Positions 10,114 through 18,904 of a stretch of DNA of 64,000 nucleotides are shown piece after piece. The stretch covers positions 496,001 to 560,000 of the forward strand of contig JBBEAM010000007.1 of NCBI GenBank assembly GCA_040882845.1, given 5' to 3'. Source of the stretch: JBBEAM01 sp040882845 (GTDB taxonomy: Bacteria; Pseudomonadota; Alphaproteobacteria; Kiloniellales; DSM-21159). Position numbers and translations under genes: made by a program. Under the pieces are notes generated by a model. The model ran no database searches and was not told the DNA's origin. It saw only the letters and a program-made list of their open reading frames with translations. How positions within the stretch are numbered: the stretch's first letter is position 1; each line of letters starts with the position of its first letter.

Positions 10114-10822
10114 CCGCAAAGGCGGTGCGAAGCGCGGCGCGCAGGGGAGCGAGCGCCGCCTGAAGACCCGCGTGGAAACCGCCAAGGGCCGCAAGCTCTC
10201 CTCGACCCGCTGGCTGCAGCGGCAGCTCAACGACCCCTATGTCGCCCAGGCTCAGGCGCAGGGCTACCGTTCCCGCGCCGCCTTCAAGCTGATCCAGATC
10301 GACGAGAAGGCCGGCTTGCTGAAACCCGGCGGCCGGGTGGTGGATCTCGGCGCCGCGCCCGGCGGCTGGACTCAGGTCGCCGTCGCCAAGGTCGGCGCTC
10401 AGGGGAAGTCGGGGGGCAAGGTGATCGGGATCGACCTGCAACCGATCGATCCGATCCCCGGCGCCGAGCTGATCGAGATGGATTTCCTGATCGAAGGTGC
10501 TCCGGAAAAGCTCAAGGAGCTGCTCGACGGGCCGGCAGATCTGGTGCTCTCCGACATGGCGGCCCCGTCCACCGGTCATCCCCAGACCGACCACCTGCGG
10601 ATCATGGTGCTGGCCGAGGTCGCACTCGACTTCGCCGAGGAAGTCCTGGCAGAGGGTGGTGGCTTCGTCGCCAAGGTCCTGCAGGGCGGCAGCGAGAAGG
10701 AACTGCTCGACCGCCTGAAACGGCGATTCGCCAAGGTTCGGCACGTCAAGCCGCCGGCCAGCCGCAGCGATTCGGCGGAACTCTACGTCGTCGCCAGCGG
10801 CTTCAGGGCGGAAAAAGACTAG
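10097..10822 (+). CDS. rlmE: 23S rRNA (uridine2552-2'-O)-methyltransferase
   Basis: A 241-residue RrmJ/FtsJ-type enzyme that methylates U2552 in the A-loop of 23S rRNA late in 50S assembly. The SAM-binding motif VVDLGAAPGGWTQVA is clear, and the K-D-K-E catalytic tetrad can be seen in SRAAFKL, LSDMAAP, AKVLQGG and SAELYVV. It has a basic N-terminal extension of about 35 residues relative to the E. coli enzyme. It begins inside the end of the ppx/gppA gene, and its stop interlocks (CTAG) with the convergent host-attachment gene. Confidence 0.95.
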   Translation: MPGRRDRKGGAKRGAQGSERRLKTRVETAKGRKLSSTRWLQRQLNDPYVAQAQAQGYRSRAAFKLIQIDEKAGLLKPGGRVVDLGAAPGGWTQVAVAKVGAQGKSGGKVIGIDLQPIDPIPGAELIEMDFLIEGAPEKLKELLDGPADLVLSDMAAPSTGHPQTDHLRIMVLAEVALDFAEEVLAEGGGFVAKVLQGGSEKELLDRLKRRFAKVRHVKPPASRSDSAELYVVASGFRAEKD

Positions 10823-11268
10823 AGCAGCAGGTCGTCGGCGAGCTGGCGGTGCAGCTCCTCGCTGCTCACCGTGGTCAGATCCTTGTCGATCTCGCGCTGC
10901 AGCTTGCGCTTGGCGCCCTTGCCCAGCTTCTGGCGCAGCTCGCCGAGAATCTTCGGCGGCGCCGCGACGATCAGGCGGTCGAAGCGGCCCTTGCTTTCTG
11001 CGGCATTGATGCCGTCGGCCAAGCTCTTGGCGAAGTCGAGCTTCAACTTCTCGTGGGGGTCGATGTGCGGCTCCATGGCATGGCGGCCTGGACCTGCGCG
11101 ATCCTGGACTCGGCCCGGCTTGTCGCTGTCGATCTCCCGGTCGGGCGGGTGGGGGACGCCGAGCTTGCCGGGCTTGAGCTCTTCCAGACCCTTGCCGGGA
11201 CCGAGATTGCGCAGGAAGCGGGCGTGGGCGCCATCGGCGAGCAAGATCCAGGTGCGGGTCGGCTGCAT
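10819..11268 (-). CDS. Host attachment family protein (eRF1 domain-1-like)
   Basis: With the ATG at 11268 (GGAGA eight bases upstream) the protein has 149 residues. It begins with TWILLADGAHARFL and contains a FDRLIVAAPPKILGELRQ segment near residue 110; both are hallmarks of the family annotated from an Agrobacterium plant-attachment locus. Structurally this family resembles eRF1/Dom34-type domains and its real biochemical role is unsettled. A longer upstream frame exists but lacks conserved sequence. Single gene, convergent with rlmE. Confidence 0.85.
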   Translation of the reverse strand: MQPTRTWILLADGAHARFLRNLGPGKGLEELKPGKLGVPHPPDREIDSDKPGRVQDRAGPGRHAMEPHIDPHEKLKLDFAKSLADGINAAESKGRFDRLIVAAPPKILGELRQKLGKGAKRKLQREIDKDLTTVSSEELHRQLADDLLL

Positions 11269-11486
11269 GGTGAAGTCTCCAAGGCAGTTGCGAAGGAAAA
11301 GGCTATAGCTTCCACGTCGTATCGCCGCGCCGCCGCGCAAGGGGGAAGCGCCCGGATCAGAATTTTGTCATTTTTCCCAGACGTCTGAGGCGCGGAGCTC
11401 CTTTGTCGCGGCAGGCGATAACTCGTGCTTGGAATCGCGGTGTTCACGTGTATGATGCGCCGCCAATCCGATCCGAGGGACTTGGC

Positions 11487-12950
11487 ATGGAAATCCGCGA
11501 AGCGCTGACGTTCGACGACGTACTCCTCCAGCCAGCGGAATCCGCCGTTCTCCCCAATCAGGCCGACACCCGCACCCGGATGACCCGCTCCATCGAGCTG
11601 GGCATCCCGCTGATCTCCTCGGCCATGGATACGGTGACCGAAAGCGGCCTCGCCATCGCCATGGCTCAGTCTGGCGGCATGGGCGTGATCCACAAGAACC
11701 TGACGATCGAGGAGCAGGCCAACGAGGTCCGCCGGGTCAAGAAATTCGAAAGCGGCATGGTGGTCAATCCGGTGACCATCCATCCCGACGAGCCATTGCG
11801 CAATGCTCTGGCGCTGATGGACATCAACGGCATCTCCGGCATACCCGTGGTCGAGCGCAAGACCAACCGTCTGGTGGGCATCCTGACCAACCGCGACGTG
11901 CGTTTCGCCGACAATCCGCAGCAGCCGATCAGCGAACTGATGACCAAGGAGAACCTGATCACGGTGCGCGAAGGCGTCGATGCCGAGGAGGCGAAGCGCC
12001 TGCTGCATAAGCACCGCATCGAGAAGCTGCTGGTCGTCGACGACGATTTCCGCTGCATCGGACTGATCACCGTCAAGGACATGGAAAAGGCGCAGCGCTA
12101 TCCCAATGCCACCAAGGATCCCCAGGGGCGCCTGCGCGTTGCCGCTGCTTGCGGTGTCGGCGAAGACGGCCGCCGCCGGGCCGAGGCCCTGCTCGAGGCC
12201 GAGGTGGACGTCATTGTGATCGACACCGCGCACGGCCACTCGCGCGGCGTGCTCGACTCCGTTGGCGTGATCAAGCGGCTATCCAACCAGGCCCAGGTGG
12301 TGGCCGGCAACATCGCCACCGCCGAGGGTGCGCGGGCGCTGATTGACATGGGCGCCGACGCCATCAAGGTCGGCATCGGGCCGGGGTCGATCTGCACCAC
12401 CCGCGTCGTCGCCGGGGTCGGCGTGCCGCAGCTGACCGCGATCATGGAGACCGTGGAGGCGGCGCGCGAGACGAATACGCCGGTGATCGCCGACGGCGGC
12501 GTCAAGTATTCCGGGGATGTCGCCAAGGCGATCGCCGCCGGCGCCGACTGCGTGATGATCGGCTCGCTGCTGGCTGGCACCGACGAAAGCCCCGGCGAGG
12601 TCTTCCTCTACCAGGGGCGCAGCTATAAGGCCTATCGCGGCATGGGCTCGCTCGGCGCCATGGCGCGCGGCTCCGCCGACCGCTACTTCCAGCAGGAGGT
12701 CGCCGACAGCCTGAAACTCGTCCCTGAGGGAGTCGAGGGCCAGGTTCCCTACAAGGGCCCGGCGCACAACGTGCTGCACCAGCTGGTCGGCGGCCTGAAG
12801 GCTGCGATGGGCTACACCGGCAACGCTTCGATCGAGGAGATGCAGCGCCGCTGTACCTTCCGCAAGATCACCGGGGCGGGCCTGCGCGAAAGCCACGTTC
12901 ATGACGTTACGATCACTCGCGAAGCGCCGAACTACGGCAACAAGGGCTAG
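11487..12950 (+). CDS. guaB: Inosine-5'-monophosphate dehydrogenase
   Basis: A 487-residue enzyme, standard length, oxidising IMP to XMP with NAD+, the first committed step to GMP. The barrel is interrupted by a two-CBS Bateman module at about 92-205, which usually senses purine nucleotides. The catalytic loop GPGSICTTRVV places the nucleophile at Cys303. The GMGSLGAM flap-side motif is present and the protein ends KITGAGLRESHVHDV. GAGGGA precedes the ATG. guaA lies about 3.5 kb downstream on the same strand, beyond an rRNA methyltransferase and a GNAT gene. Confidence 0.97.
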   Translation: MEIREALTFDDVLLQPAESAVLPNQADTRTRMTRSIELGIPLISSAMDTVTESGLAIAMAQSGGMGVIHKNLTIEEQANEVRRVKKFESGMVVNPVTIHPDEPLRNALALMDINGISGIPVVERKTNRLVGILTNRDVRFADNPQQPISELMTKENLITVREGVDAEEAKRLLHKHRIEKLLVVDDDFRCIGLITVKDMEKAQRYPNATKDPQGRLRVAAACGVGEDGRRRAEALLEAEVDVIVIDTAHGHSRGVLDSVGVIKRLSNQAQVVAGNIATAEGARALIDMGADAIKVGIGPGSICTTRVVAGVGVPQLTAIMETVEAARETNTPVIADGGVKYSGDVAKAIAAGADCVMIGSLLAGTDESPGEVFLYQGRSYKAYRGMGSLGAMARGSADRYFQQEVADSLKLVPEGVEGQVPYKGPAHNVLHQLVGGLKAAMGYTGNASIEEMQRRCTFRKITGAGLRESHVHDVTITREAPNYGNKG

Positions 12951-13013
12951 CTGGAAGAGCGCGAACTCTCGCGAACTCTCCGGCGCAGTTCGCCCAGTTA
13001 GGATTTTTCTGTC

Positions 13014-14369
13014 ATGACCCCCGACGCACGCCTGCAGACGGTCATCGAGCTGCTGGAGCAGGTCGACTCGACGGGCCGCCCGGCCGACCGCGTGGTGCAC
13101 GACGCCCTGCGCGGACGGCGCTACATCGGCTCCACGGACCGCCGCGAAGTCCTCGAGCGGGTGTTCTGGCAGCTGCGCCGCAAGGCCCGCCTGGATTGGT
13201 GGCTGGCCGAGCTTGGCGTGTTCATCGAGCCGCGCGCCCGGGTGCTGGCGGCCCTGGCGCTCTGCGAAGACAAGAACGTGGCCGAGCTGGCGCAGCTCTT
13301 CGACGGGCAGCGTTACGGGCCGCCGAAACTCGGCGATAAGGAGAAGCGCTGGCTCAAGGCGCTTGAAGGCCAAGCGCTCGACGATCCGCGTCAGCCGGAG
13401 GGGGTGCGCGGCGAATGCCCGGGCTGGCTCTATCCCCGCTTCGGGCCGCAGGCCGAGGCGCGGCTGCGCGCGCTGATCGAGGGAGCGCCGCTCGACCTGC
13501 GGGTCAACGAGCTGAAAGCGGACCGCGGCGAAGCCATCGAGCGGCTGCGCGCCGAAGGGATCGAGGCCCAGCCCACGCCCTTTTCGCCGCTCGGCCTGCG
13601 CCTGCCGGGCCGGGTCAACCTGGCCGAGACCGAGACCTTCAAGAAGGGCATCGTCGAGGTCCAGGACGAGGGCTCGCAGATCGTCTCGCTGCTGGTCGCC
13701 GCGGAGTCCGGCCAGCGGGTGGTGGATTTCTGTGCCGGCGCCGGGGGCAAGACCCTGGCTTTGGCCGCGCGAATGAAGAACGGCGGCAGCATCCAGGCGC
13801 TGGACATTATGCAGGGGCGGCTTGACAGGGCGGCACAGCGCGCGAAGCGCGCCGGAGCGCATAACATCATCCGGCGCCTGCTGAAGAGCCAGCGCGACCC
13901 CTGGGTCAAGCGCCAGCGGCGCAAGGCCGACCGGGTGCTGATCGACGCGCCCTGCAGCGGCACCGGTGCCTGGCGGCGCAATCCCGACGCGCGCTGGAAC
14001 CAGACCGAGACGGGTCTGACCGAGCTGATCGACCTGCAGGCCGAAATCCTCGACAGCGCCTGGCGCATGGTCAAGCCGGGCGGCCGGCTGATCTACGCCA
14101 CCTGTTCCCTGCTGCCCGAGGAGAACGAGCGCCAGGTCCAGGCATTCCTGGAGACCCATGAGGACTTTACGCTGCTGCCCTGGCGCAATGTCTGGAATGC
14201 GGCCATCGGCACGCCGCCGCCCGAGGGAGAAGGGGAGATGCTGCTGCTCTCGCCCGAGCTCCACGGCACCGACGGTTTCTTCGCCGCCATCCTGCAGCGC
14301 AAGGCCGAACCGCCGAAGGAGAAAGCCGTGAAGGCCGAAGAAGCAGAGGCGGAAACGGCGCCGGAATGA
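13014..14369 (+). CDS. RsmB/NOP family rRNA (cytosine-5)-methyltransferase
   Basis: 451 residues. An N-terminal NusB-like helical domain (about 1-125) is followed by a Rossmann SAM domain with VVDFCAGAGGKTLALAA. Two catalytic cysteines sit in APCSGTGAWRRNPD (motif IV) and YATCSLLPEENERQV (motif VI), as in m5C methyltransferases of 16S rRNA. The exact target cytosine is not certain, so I leave the symbol empty. The C-terminal 25 residues are charged and variable. The stop overlaps the next gene by ATGA. Confidence 0.92.
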   Translation: MTPDARLQTVIELLEQVDSTGRPADRVVHDALRGRRYIGSTDRREVLERVFWQLRRKARLDWWLAELGVFIEPRARVLAALALCEDKNVAELAQLFDGQRYGPPKLGDKEKRWLKALEGQALDDPRQPEGVRGECPGWLYPRFGPQAEARLRALIEGAPLDLRVNELKADRGEAIERLRAEGIEAQPTPFSPLGLRLPGRVNLAETETFKKGIVEVQDEGSQIVSLLVAAESGQRVVDFCAGAGGKTLALAARMKNGGSIQALDIMQGRLDRAAQRAKRAGAHNIIRRLLKSQRDPWVKRQRRKADRVLIDAPCSGTGAWRRNPDARWNQTETGLTELIDLQAEILDSAWRMVKPGGRLIYATCSLLPEENERQVQAFLETHEDFTLLPWRNVWNAAIGTPPPEGEGEMLLLSPELHGTDGFFAAILQRKAEPPKEKAVKAEEAEAETAPE

Positions 14370-14911
14370 CCGCCGGCTGCCGTCTGCGCGAGGCGACGCC
14401 GCTGGATGCCGAAGGCATCGCCCGGGTGCATATCGAAACCTGGCGGGCGACCTATCCCGGCCTGCTGCCCGACCGCTATCTGGCCCAATTCTCGCTGCGG
14501 GCGCGCAGCAAGTCCTGGCGCGAGTCGATCGGCAGGAAAAGTGCCGGGACGGTGCTGGTGCTGGAGGCGCCGCAGCGCGAGATCGTCGGCTTCGGCAGCT
14601 GCGGACCGAGCCGCGTGCCCCAGCCGCCCTTCCAGGGCGAGGTCTATACCCTCTATCTGACGCCGGACTGGCAGAACCAGGGGCTCGGACGGCGGCTGCT
14701 CGGCGGCCTGTTCGAGGAGCTGGCGGCGGCGGGCATGACCTCGGCCTTCCTCTGGGTGCTGGCCGCCAACCCGACGCGTTTTTTCTACGAGCGGATGGGC
14801 GGCCAGCCGGTCGGCCAGAGGATGGAGAACTTCGCCGGCGCCAAGCACGAGGAGACCGCCTACGGCTGGCCCGACCTGGTCGCCTGGATCAAGGCGGCGC
14901 AGGCGCGTTAG
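14366..14911 (+). CDS. GNAT family N-acetyltransferase
   Basis: 181 residues with a GNAT fold. N-terminal LREATPLDAEGIARVHIETWRAT leads into the acceptor side. Motif A lies at YTLYLTPDWQNQGLGRRLLG, where Q/N-x-G-L-G-R/K binds acetyl-CoA pyrophosphate, and the C-terminal FYERMGGQPVG is the usual motif B end. It starts inside the stop of the rRNA methyltransferase gene (ATGA), so the two are likely coupled. The acceptor is unknown. Its last 23 bp overlap the convergent creD gene. Confidence 0.9.
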   Translation: MTAGCRLREATPLDAEGIARVHIETWRATYPGLLPDRYLAQFSLRARSKSWRESIGRKSAGTVLVLEAPQREIVGFGSCGPSRVPQPPFQGEVYTLYLTPDWQNQGLGRRLLGGLFEELAAAGMTSAFLWVLAANPTRFFYERMGGQPVGQRMENFAGAKHEETAYGWPDLVAWIKAAQAR

Positions 14912-16334
14912 CTGCCCCCTGCGGGTTCCCTTTCTCCGCCACCGTCCCCTGCAGCGCGTACCAGTCGATGTTGCGTGTTGCGTACATGATCGCGGCGATG
15001 GCGATGAACAGCACCAGCGAGCCGAGCAGCAGCCCGGAATCCTCCGACAGCAGGGTGACGTAGAGGTAGCCGTAGATCGCCGCCAGCAGGCCGGCGACGG
15101 TAGCGCCCTGTTTGCGGCTGCCGGTGATCTTGCCCGTGTAGCTCGCCACCAGGCCCAGCGACAGGCTGGCCGCGATGGCGTAGGCGGCGGCGAAGCCGAG
15201 AATCTCCGCCAGCGAGAGCAGCAGCAGGTAGAACACCACCAGGGCCGCCCCGATCAGCGAATACTGCAGGAAGTGCAGGCGGCCGCCGTTGATCGCCTCG
15301 AAGGTGAAGAGCGCACCGAAGATCAGGGCGATGAACAGCAGGCCGTGCTTCACCGAGCGTTCGGCCTTCAAGTAGAAGTCCACCGGGCTGACCAGCTCGG
15401 TGGCCAGGAAGCCGCGGCTGTCCAGCCAATAGGTATCGTGATTGGGCATCAGCAGCCGCGCGCTGTCGGCCATGTCGCTGCGCCAGAACTGCGGCATCTC
15501 CCGCGCGAAGTGGGAGACCTGCCAGGACGCGCTGAAGCCCGCCTCGGAGATGCTGCTCTCCGCCGGCAGGGTGCCGCCGCCGAAGCCGGGATGCGGCCAG
15601 CTCGACCGCAGCGCCACCTCCGTGTTGCGCCCGACCGGGCGGAAGGCGAGCAGGCGGCTGCCGTTGAGGGTCAGGTTCATGCGGAAGGCGATCTCGCCGC
15701 GCTGCAGGCTGGCGGCGTCCAGGGCGGCGGCGATCCCGCTGCCGTCGGGCGCGCCGTTGTAGGGCTGAAAGGCGGCTTCCCGGCCGCCCCAGTCGAGCGG
15801 CGGCGCCTTGCCGATGCCGCGCGGGTCGCTGACCAGCAGGATCAGCTGGGCCCGGTCCCAGTCCACGGACGAAGGGGCGACGCCGAGCTGCTCCAGGTCC
15901 GGCGCGGCGAAGCTGCCGGAGAAGCTCAGATCGCCGCTGTAGAGCAGGGCCTCGTAGATGCCCTTGCGGCGGATCTGGTCGCTGAGCTGGCCGGCGATCT
16001 CGAGGGTTTCCGGCAGCAGGACGATCTCGCGCTGCACGATCTGCTCGCGCTCGGTCACCGCCCCGGAAGCCGAGGTGGTGCGCAGGGTGGTGCGCTCCTC
16101 GAAAGGGATCGTCAGCACCGGGCCGCTGAGGAACTGCGCGCCGCCCCAGCTGCCGGCGATCTCGGCGATCACCTCGTGGCTGCGCGCCTGACGCTCCAGC
16201 ACGGTCGAGCGGACGAACTGGAGGGGAATCAGCAGCGCCAGGCAGAGAAAGCCGAGCATGGCGATCTTGAAGTAGAGCGCGTTGCGCGCGAAGAAGCCGG
16301 GCGCCTTGTCCTGCCCGTTGCCGTCCGTCGTCAT
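14889..16334 (-). CDS. creD: Cell envelope integrity protein CreD
   Basis: With ATG at 16334 (GGGAGGA six bases upstream) this is 481 residues. One hydrophobic segment near residues 22-42 is followed by a large periplasmic domain with WGGAQFLSGPVLTIPF and FSGSFAAPDLEQLG. A group of C-terminal transmembrane helices covers about 325-465. This is the CreD (formerly Cet) layout of the inner membrane. In E. coli it is a CreBC regulon member linked to envelope stress and colicin tolerance, with unknown biochemical role. No creBC genes are nearby here. Confidence 0.9.
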   Translation of the reverse strand: MTTDGNGQDKAPGFFARNALYFKIAMLGFLCLALLIPLQFVRSTVLERQARSHEVIAEIAGSWGGAQFLSGPVLTIPFEERTTLRTTSASGAVTEREQIVQREIVLLPETLEIAGQLSDQIRRKGIYEALLYSGDLSFSGSFAAPDLEQLGVAPSSVDWDRAQLILLVSDPRGIGKAPPLDWGGREAAFQPYNGAPDGSGIAAALDAASLQRGEIAFRMNLTLNGSRLLAFRPVGRNTEVALRSSWPHPGFGGGTLPAESSISEAGFSASWQVSHFAREMPQFWRSDMADSARLLMPNHDTYWLDSRGFLATELVSPVDFYLKAERSVKHGLLFIALIFGALFTFEAINGGRLHFLQYSLIGAALVVFYLLLLSLAEILGFAAAYAIAASLSLGLVASYTGKITGSRKQGATVAGLLAAIYGYLYVTLLSEDSGLLLGSLVLFIAIAAIMYATRNIDWYALQGTVAEKGNPQGAANAPAPP

Positions 16335-16507
16335 GGAAGTCCTCCCGAGACCCGCGATTGCGAAGCCTGGGAGGCTGACGGGAGAAAGCGGCGCGGCGGG
16401 GGAGGCTTTCGGGCCCAAGCGGGGCCATTCCGGACGCAAATGCGGCACAGAGCGCTGGCGCCCCATATAGCTCTGGCGAGGTTCAGGCGAATCGGCTATC
16501 AGTCGGC

Positions 16508-18058
16508 ATGTCCGAAGACCGCATCCTGATCCTCGATTTCGGCTCGCAGGTGACGCAGCTGATCGCGCGGCGGGTGCGCGAAAGCGGCGTCTACTGCGAA
16601 ATCCTCCCCTTCAACAGCGATCCCGCGCGCCTGAAGTCCTTCGGCGCCAAGGGCATCGTGCTGTCCGGCGGTCCGGCCTCGACCACCGCCGCGGACAGCC
16701 CGCGCGCGCCCGACTGGGTGTTCGAGTCCGGCCTGCCGATCCTCGGCATCTGCTACGGGCAGCAGACCATCTGCGCCCAGCTCGGCGGCGAGGTCGAGGG
16801 CTCGGACCATCAGGAGTTCGGCCGCGCCTTCCTTGAGATCGGCGAGGACTGCCGCCTCTTCGAGGGGCTGTGGAACCCCGGCGAGAAGCATCAAGTCTGG
16901 ATGAGCCACGGCGACCGCGTCGTCCGCCTGCCCGAAGGCTTCAAGGTCGTCGCCACCTCCTCCGGCGCGCCCTTCGCCGCCATCGCCGACGAGGCGCGGG
17001 GCATCTACGCCGTGCAGTTCCACCCCGAGGTGGTGCACACCCCGGACGGCGCCCGGCTGCTCGCCAACTTCACCCACAGGGTCGCCGGCTGCGCCGGCAG
17101 CTGGACCATGGCCGCCTTCCGGGAGCAGGCCGTGGCCAAGATCCGCGAGCAGGTCGGCAAGGGCAAGGTGATCTGCGGCCTCTCCGGCGGGGTCGATTCC
17201 TCGGTGGCGGCGGTGCTGATCCACGAGGCCATCGGCGAACAGCTGACCTGCATCTTCGTCGATCACGGTCTGCTGCGCCTCAACGAACGCGAACAGGTCG
17301 AGCGGGTCTTCCGCGACAGCTACAACATCCCCCTGGTGGTGCGCGACGCCAGCGCCGAGTTTCTCGGCAAGCTCGACGGCGTCACCGACCCGGAGGTCAA
17401 GCGCAAGGCCATCGGCGGCACCTTCATCGAGATCTTCGAGCAGGAGGCCGAAAAGATCGGCGGCGCCGACTTCCTGGCCCAGGGCACGCTCTACCCCGAC
17501 GTGATCGAGTCCGTCTCCTTCACCGGCGGCCCGAGCGTCACGATCAAGTCGCACCATAACGTCGGCGGCCTTCCCGAGCGGATGAACATGCAGCTGGTCG
17601 AGCCGCTGCGCGAGCTGTTCAAGGACGAGGTGCGTGCCCTCGGCCGCGAGCTCGGCCTACCGGAGAAGCTGGTCGGCCGCCACCCCTTCCCGGGGCCGGG
17701 CCTCGCCATCCGCATCCCCGGCGAGGTGACGCGCGAGGCCTGCGATATCCTGCGCAAGGCCGACGCCATCTACCTCGAGGAGATCGCCAACGCCGGGCTC
17801 TACGACGCGATCTGGCAGGCCTTTGCAGTACTATTGCCGGTCAAGACCGTGGGGGTGATGGGCGACGCCCGCTCCTACGACAAGGTCTGCGCCCTGCGCG
17901 CCGTCACCTCGACCGACGGCATGACCGCCGACAGCTACCCCTTCGAGCACGAGTTCCTCTCGCGCGTCGCCACCCGCATCATCAACGAGGTTCGCGGCAT
18001 CAACCGCGTGGTCTACGACGTGACCTCGAAGCCCCCAGGGACGATTGAGTGGGAGTGA
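16508..18058 (+). CDS. guaA: GMP synthase (glutamine-hydrolysing)
   Basis: 516 residues. The class I glutamine amidotransferase domain has Cys82 in ILGICYGQQT and the His/Glu pair in QFHPEVVH. Next come the PP-loop ATP pyrophosphatase domain (GLSGGVDSSVAA, about 225) and the C-terminal dimerisation domain ending in the conserved TSKPPGTIEWE. It converts XMP to GMP, the step after GuaB. The last codons (ACG ATT GAG TGG GAG TGA) are less GC-rich than the rest, and the DNA right after the stop is AT-rich. The 3' end of guaA is a known integration site of genomic islands. Confidence 0.97.
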   Translation: MSEDRILILDFGSQVTQLIARRVRESGVYCEILPFNSDPARLKSFGAKGIVLSGGPASTTAADSPRAPDWVFESGLPILGICYGQQTICAQLGGEVEGSDHQEFGRAFLEIGEDCRLFEGLWNPGEKHQVWMSHGDRVVRLPEGFKVVATSSGAPFAAIADEARGIYAVQFHPEVVHTPDGARLLANFTHRVAGCAGSWTMAAFREQAVAKIREQVGKGKVICGLSGGVDSSVAAVLIHEAIGEQLTCIFVDHGLLRLNEREQVERVFRDSYNIPLVVRDASAEFLGKLDGVTDPEVKRKAIGGTFIEIFEQEAEKIGGADFLAQGTLYPDVIESVSFTGGPSVTIKSHHNVGGLPERMNMQLVEPLRELFKDEVRALGRELGLPEKLVGRHPFPGPGLAIRIPGEVTREACDILRKADAIYLEEIANAGLYDAIWQAFAVLLPVKTVGVMGDARSYDKVCALRAVTSTDGMTADSYPFEHEFLSRVATRIINEVRGINRVVYDVTSKPPGTIEWE

Positions 18059-18904
18059 AACGCTATCATTACAACCTCGACGAGAGATTGAACTATACGA
18101 TATTGTCTCTAACAAAGTAACCTTCCTATGAGGAGGACGTTATGGCGTTAGAGAAAATTCATCTTCGCAAGTTATTAAAGATATTGTTCTTAGACCCTAA
18201 CAGAACTCGCTCGGCCATTCGGACTGATATCCGAGAAGATATAGCAAGAGAAGCTGGGGGAAATTCCTCCGGGGGAGATTTTTACGCGCCCTTTTGGGCG
18301 GATGCAAAAAATCACGTCTTTGGTGTTTCAGACCTACACGAAAGTGTCAGTCAGCGTATCGATTCAAATTATCGTAGGAGAGATCTTTACCCGAAGCTGC
18401 GGGATGGCTTTCTTTTGTGGTGGAACGAGCGTCGACGTTGGATCAATGAACCAATGCGCCCTGGACAATCGGCAAAGGCTCAATTCGAATTCCCTCGTAT
18501 AGCAGCAACAGTTAAGGTTGATAATATACTTTCGGTTAGGGATGGGCTAAATGCCGAGCGCTACGTCTACCCCTATTTTGCGCCCGAGCCCGTACTTTCT
18601 GAGAATGCCGCCCGTTTGGGGCTATGGTTGCTATCAAGTGCTTTACCCGAAGTACCTGCCGAATCACTTAGGATATTGGATGTAATAAGAGGCCAGACGT
18701 TTTCACTTGATCGCACTCCGTTCCAAGGTGGCGAAGAAGAGGATCTACGGCTTCGATATGTTGAGTTGCTGCGTCAGCGTGATGCACTTAGAGAAGAATA
18801 CGAGTAGATATCGAGTATGCTGGCAATCGCGCAATGATACACTCTGGATAAGTTTCTCCAGAAGCGACAAGCTCAAAATAGTAAGTCGACTACCGTCGCT
18901 TTCT
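18059..18904. mobile_element. AT-rich islet at the 3' end of guaA
   Basis: Base composition drops sharply at the guaA stop and returns to normal at the end of the DUF899 gene (about 18905). The segment holds one gene of unknown family plus about 100 bp of AT-rich non-coding DNA. No integrase and no second copy of the guaA 3' end were found by eye, so a formal element boundary cannot be shown. Position at the guaA hotspot plus composition support horizontal origin. Confidence 0.55.
18142..18807 (+). CDS. Hypothetical protein in guaA-linked islet
   Basis: 221 residues preceded by a strong GAGGAGG five bases before ATG, with AT-rich codon use unlike its neighbours. There is no signal peptide or membrane segment. 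It starts with a basic helical part (HLRKLLKILFLDPNRTRSAI) and then reads GGDFYAPFWADAKNHVFG (44-61). An aromatic, basic centre follows (RRRDLYPKLRDGFLLWWNER, about 78-97), and the C-terminus is acidic and helical. I do not recognise a family. Its location in a single-gene islet at a classic island site makes a defence, toxin or accessory role possible, but nothing in the sequence proves it. Confidence 0.7.
   Translation: MALEKIHLRKLLKILFLDPNRTRSAIRTDIREDIAREAGGNSSGGDFYAPFWADAKNHVFGVSDLHESVSQRIDSNYRRRDLYPKLRDGFLLWWNERRRWINEPMRPGQSAKAQFEFPRIAATVKVDNILSVRDGLNAERYVYPYFAPEPVLSENAARLGLWLLSSALPEVPAESLRILDVIRGQTFSLDRTPFQGGEEEDLRLRYVELLRQRDALREEYE

Noticed and set aside
12961..12981. GCGAACTCTC repeated twice after guaB, with a possible hairpin to AGTTCGC downstream
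   Set aside because: Only two copies and the T run comes too far after the stem for a convincing terminator.
18059..18904. Possible second copy of the guaA 3' end (attR) within or after the AT-rich islet
   Set aside because: I looked for the GATTGAGTGGGAGTGA sequence and its complement near 18800-18910 and did not find it, so no att pair is claimed.
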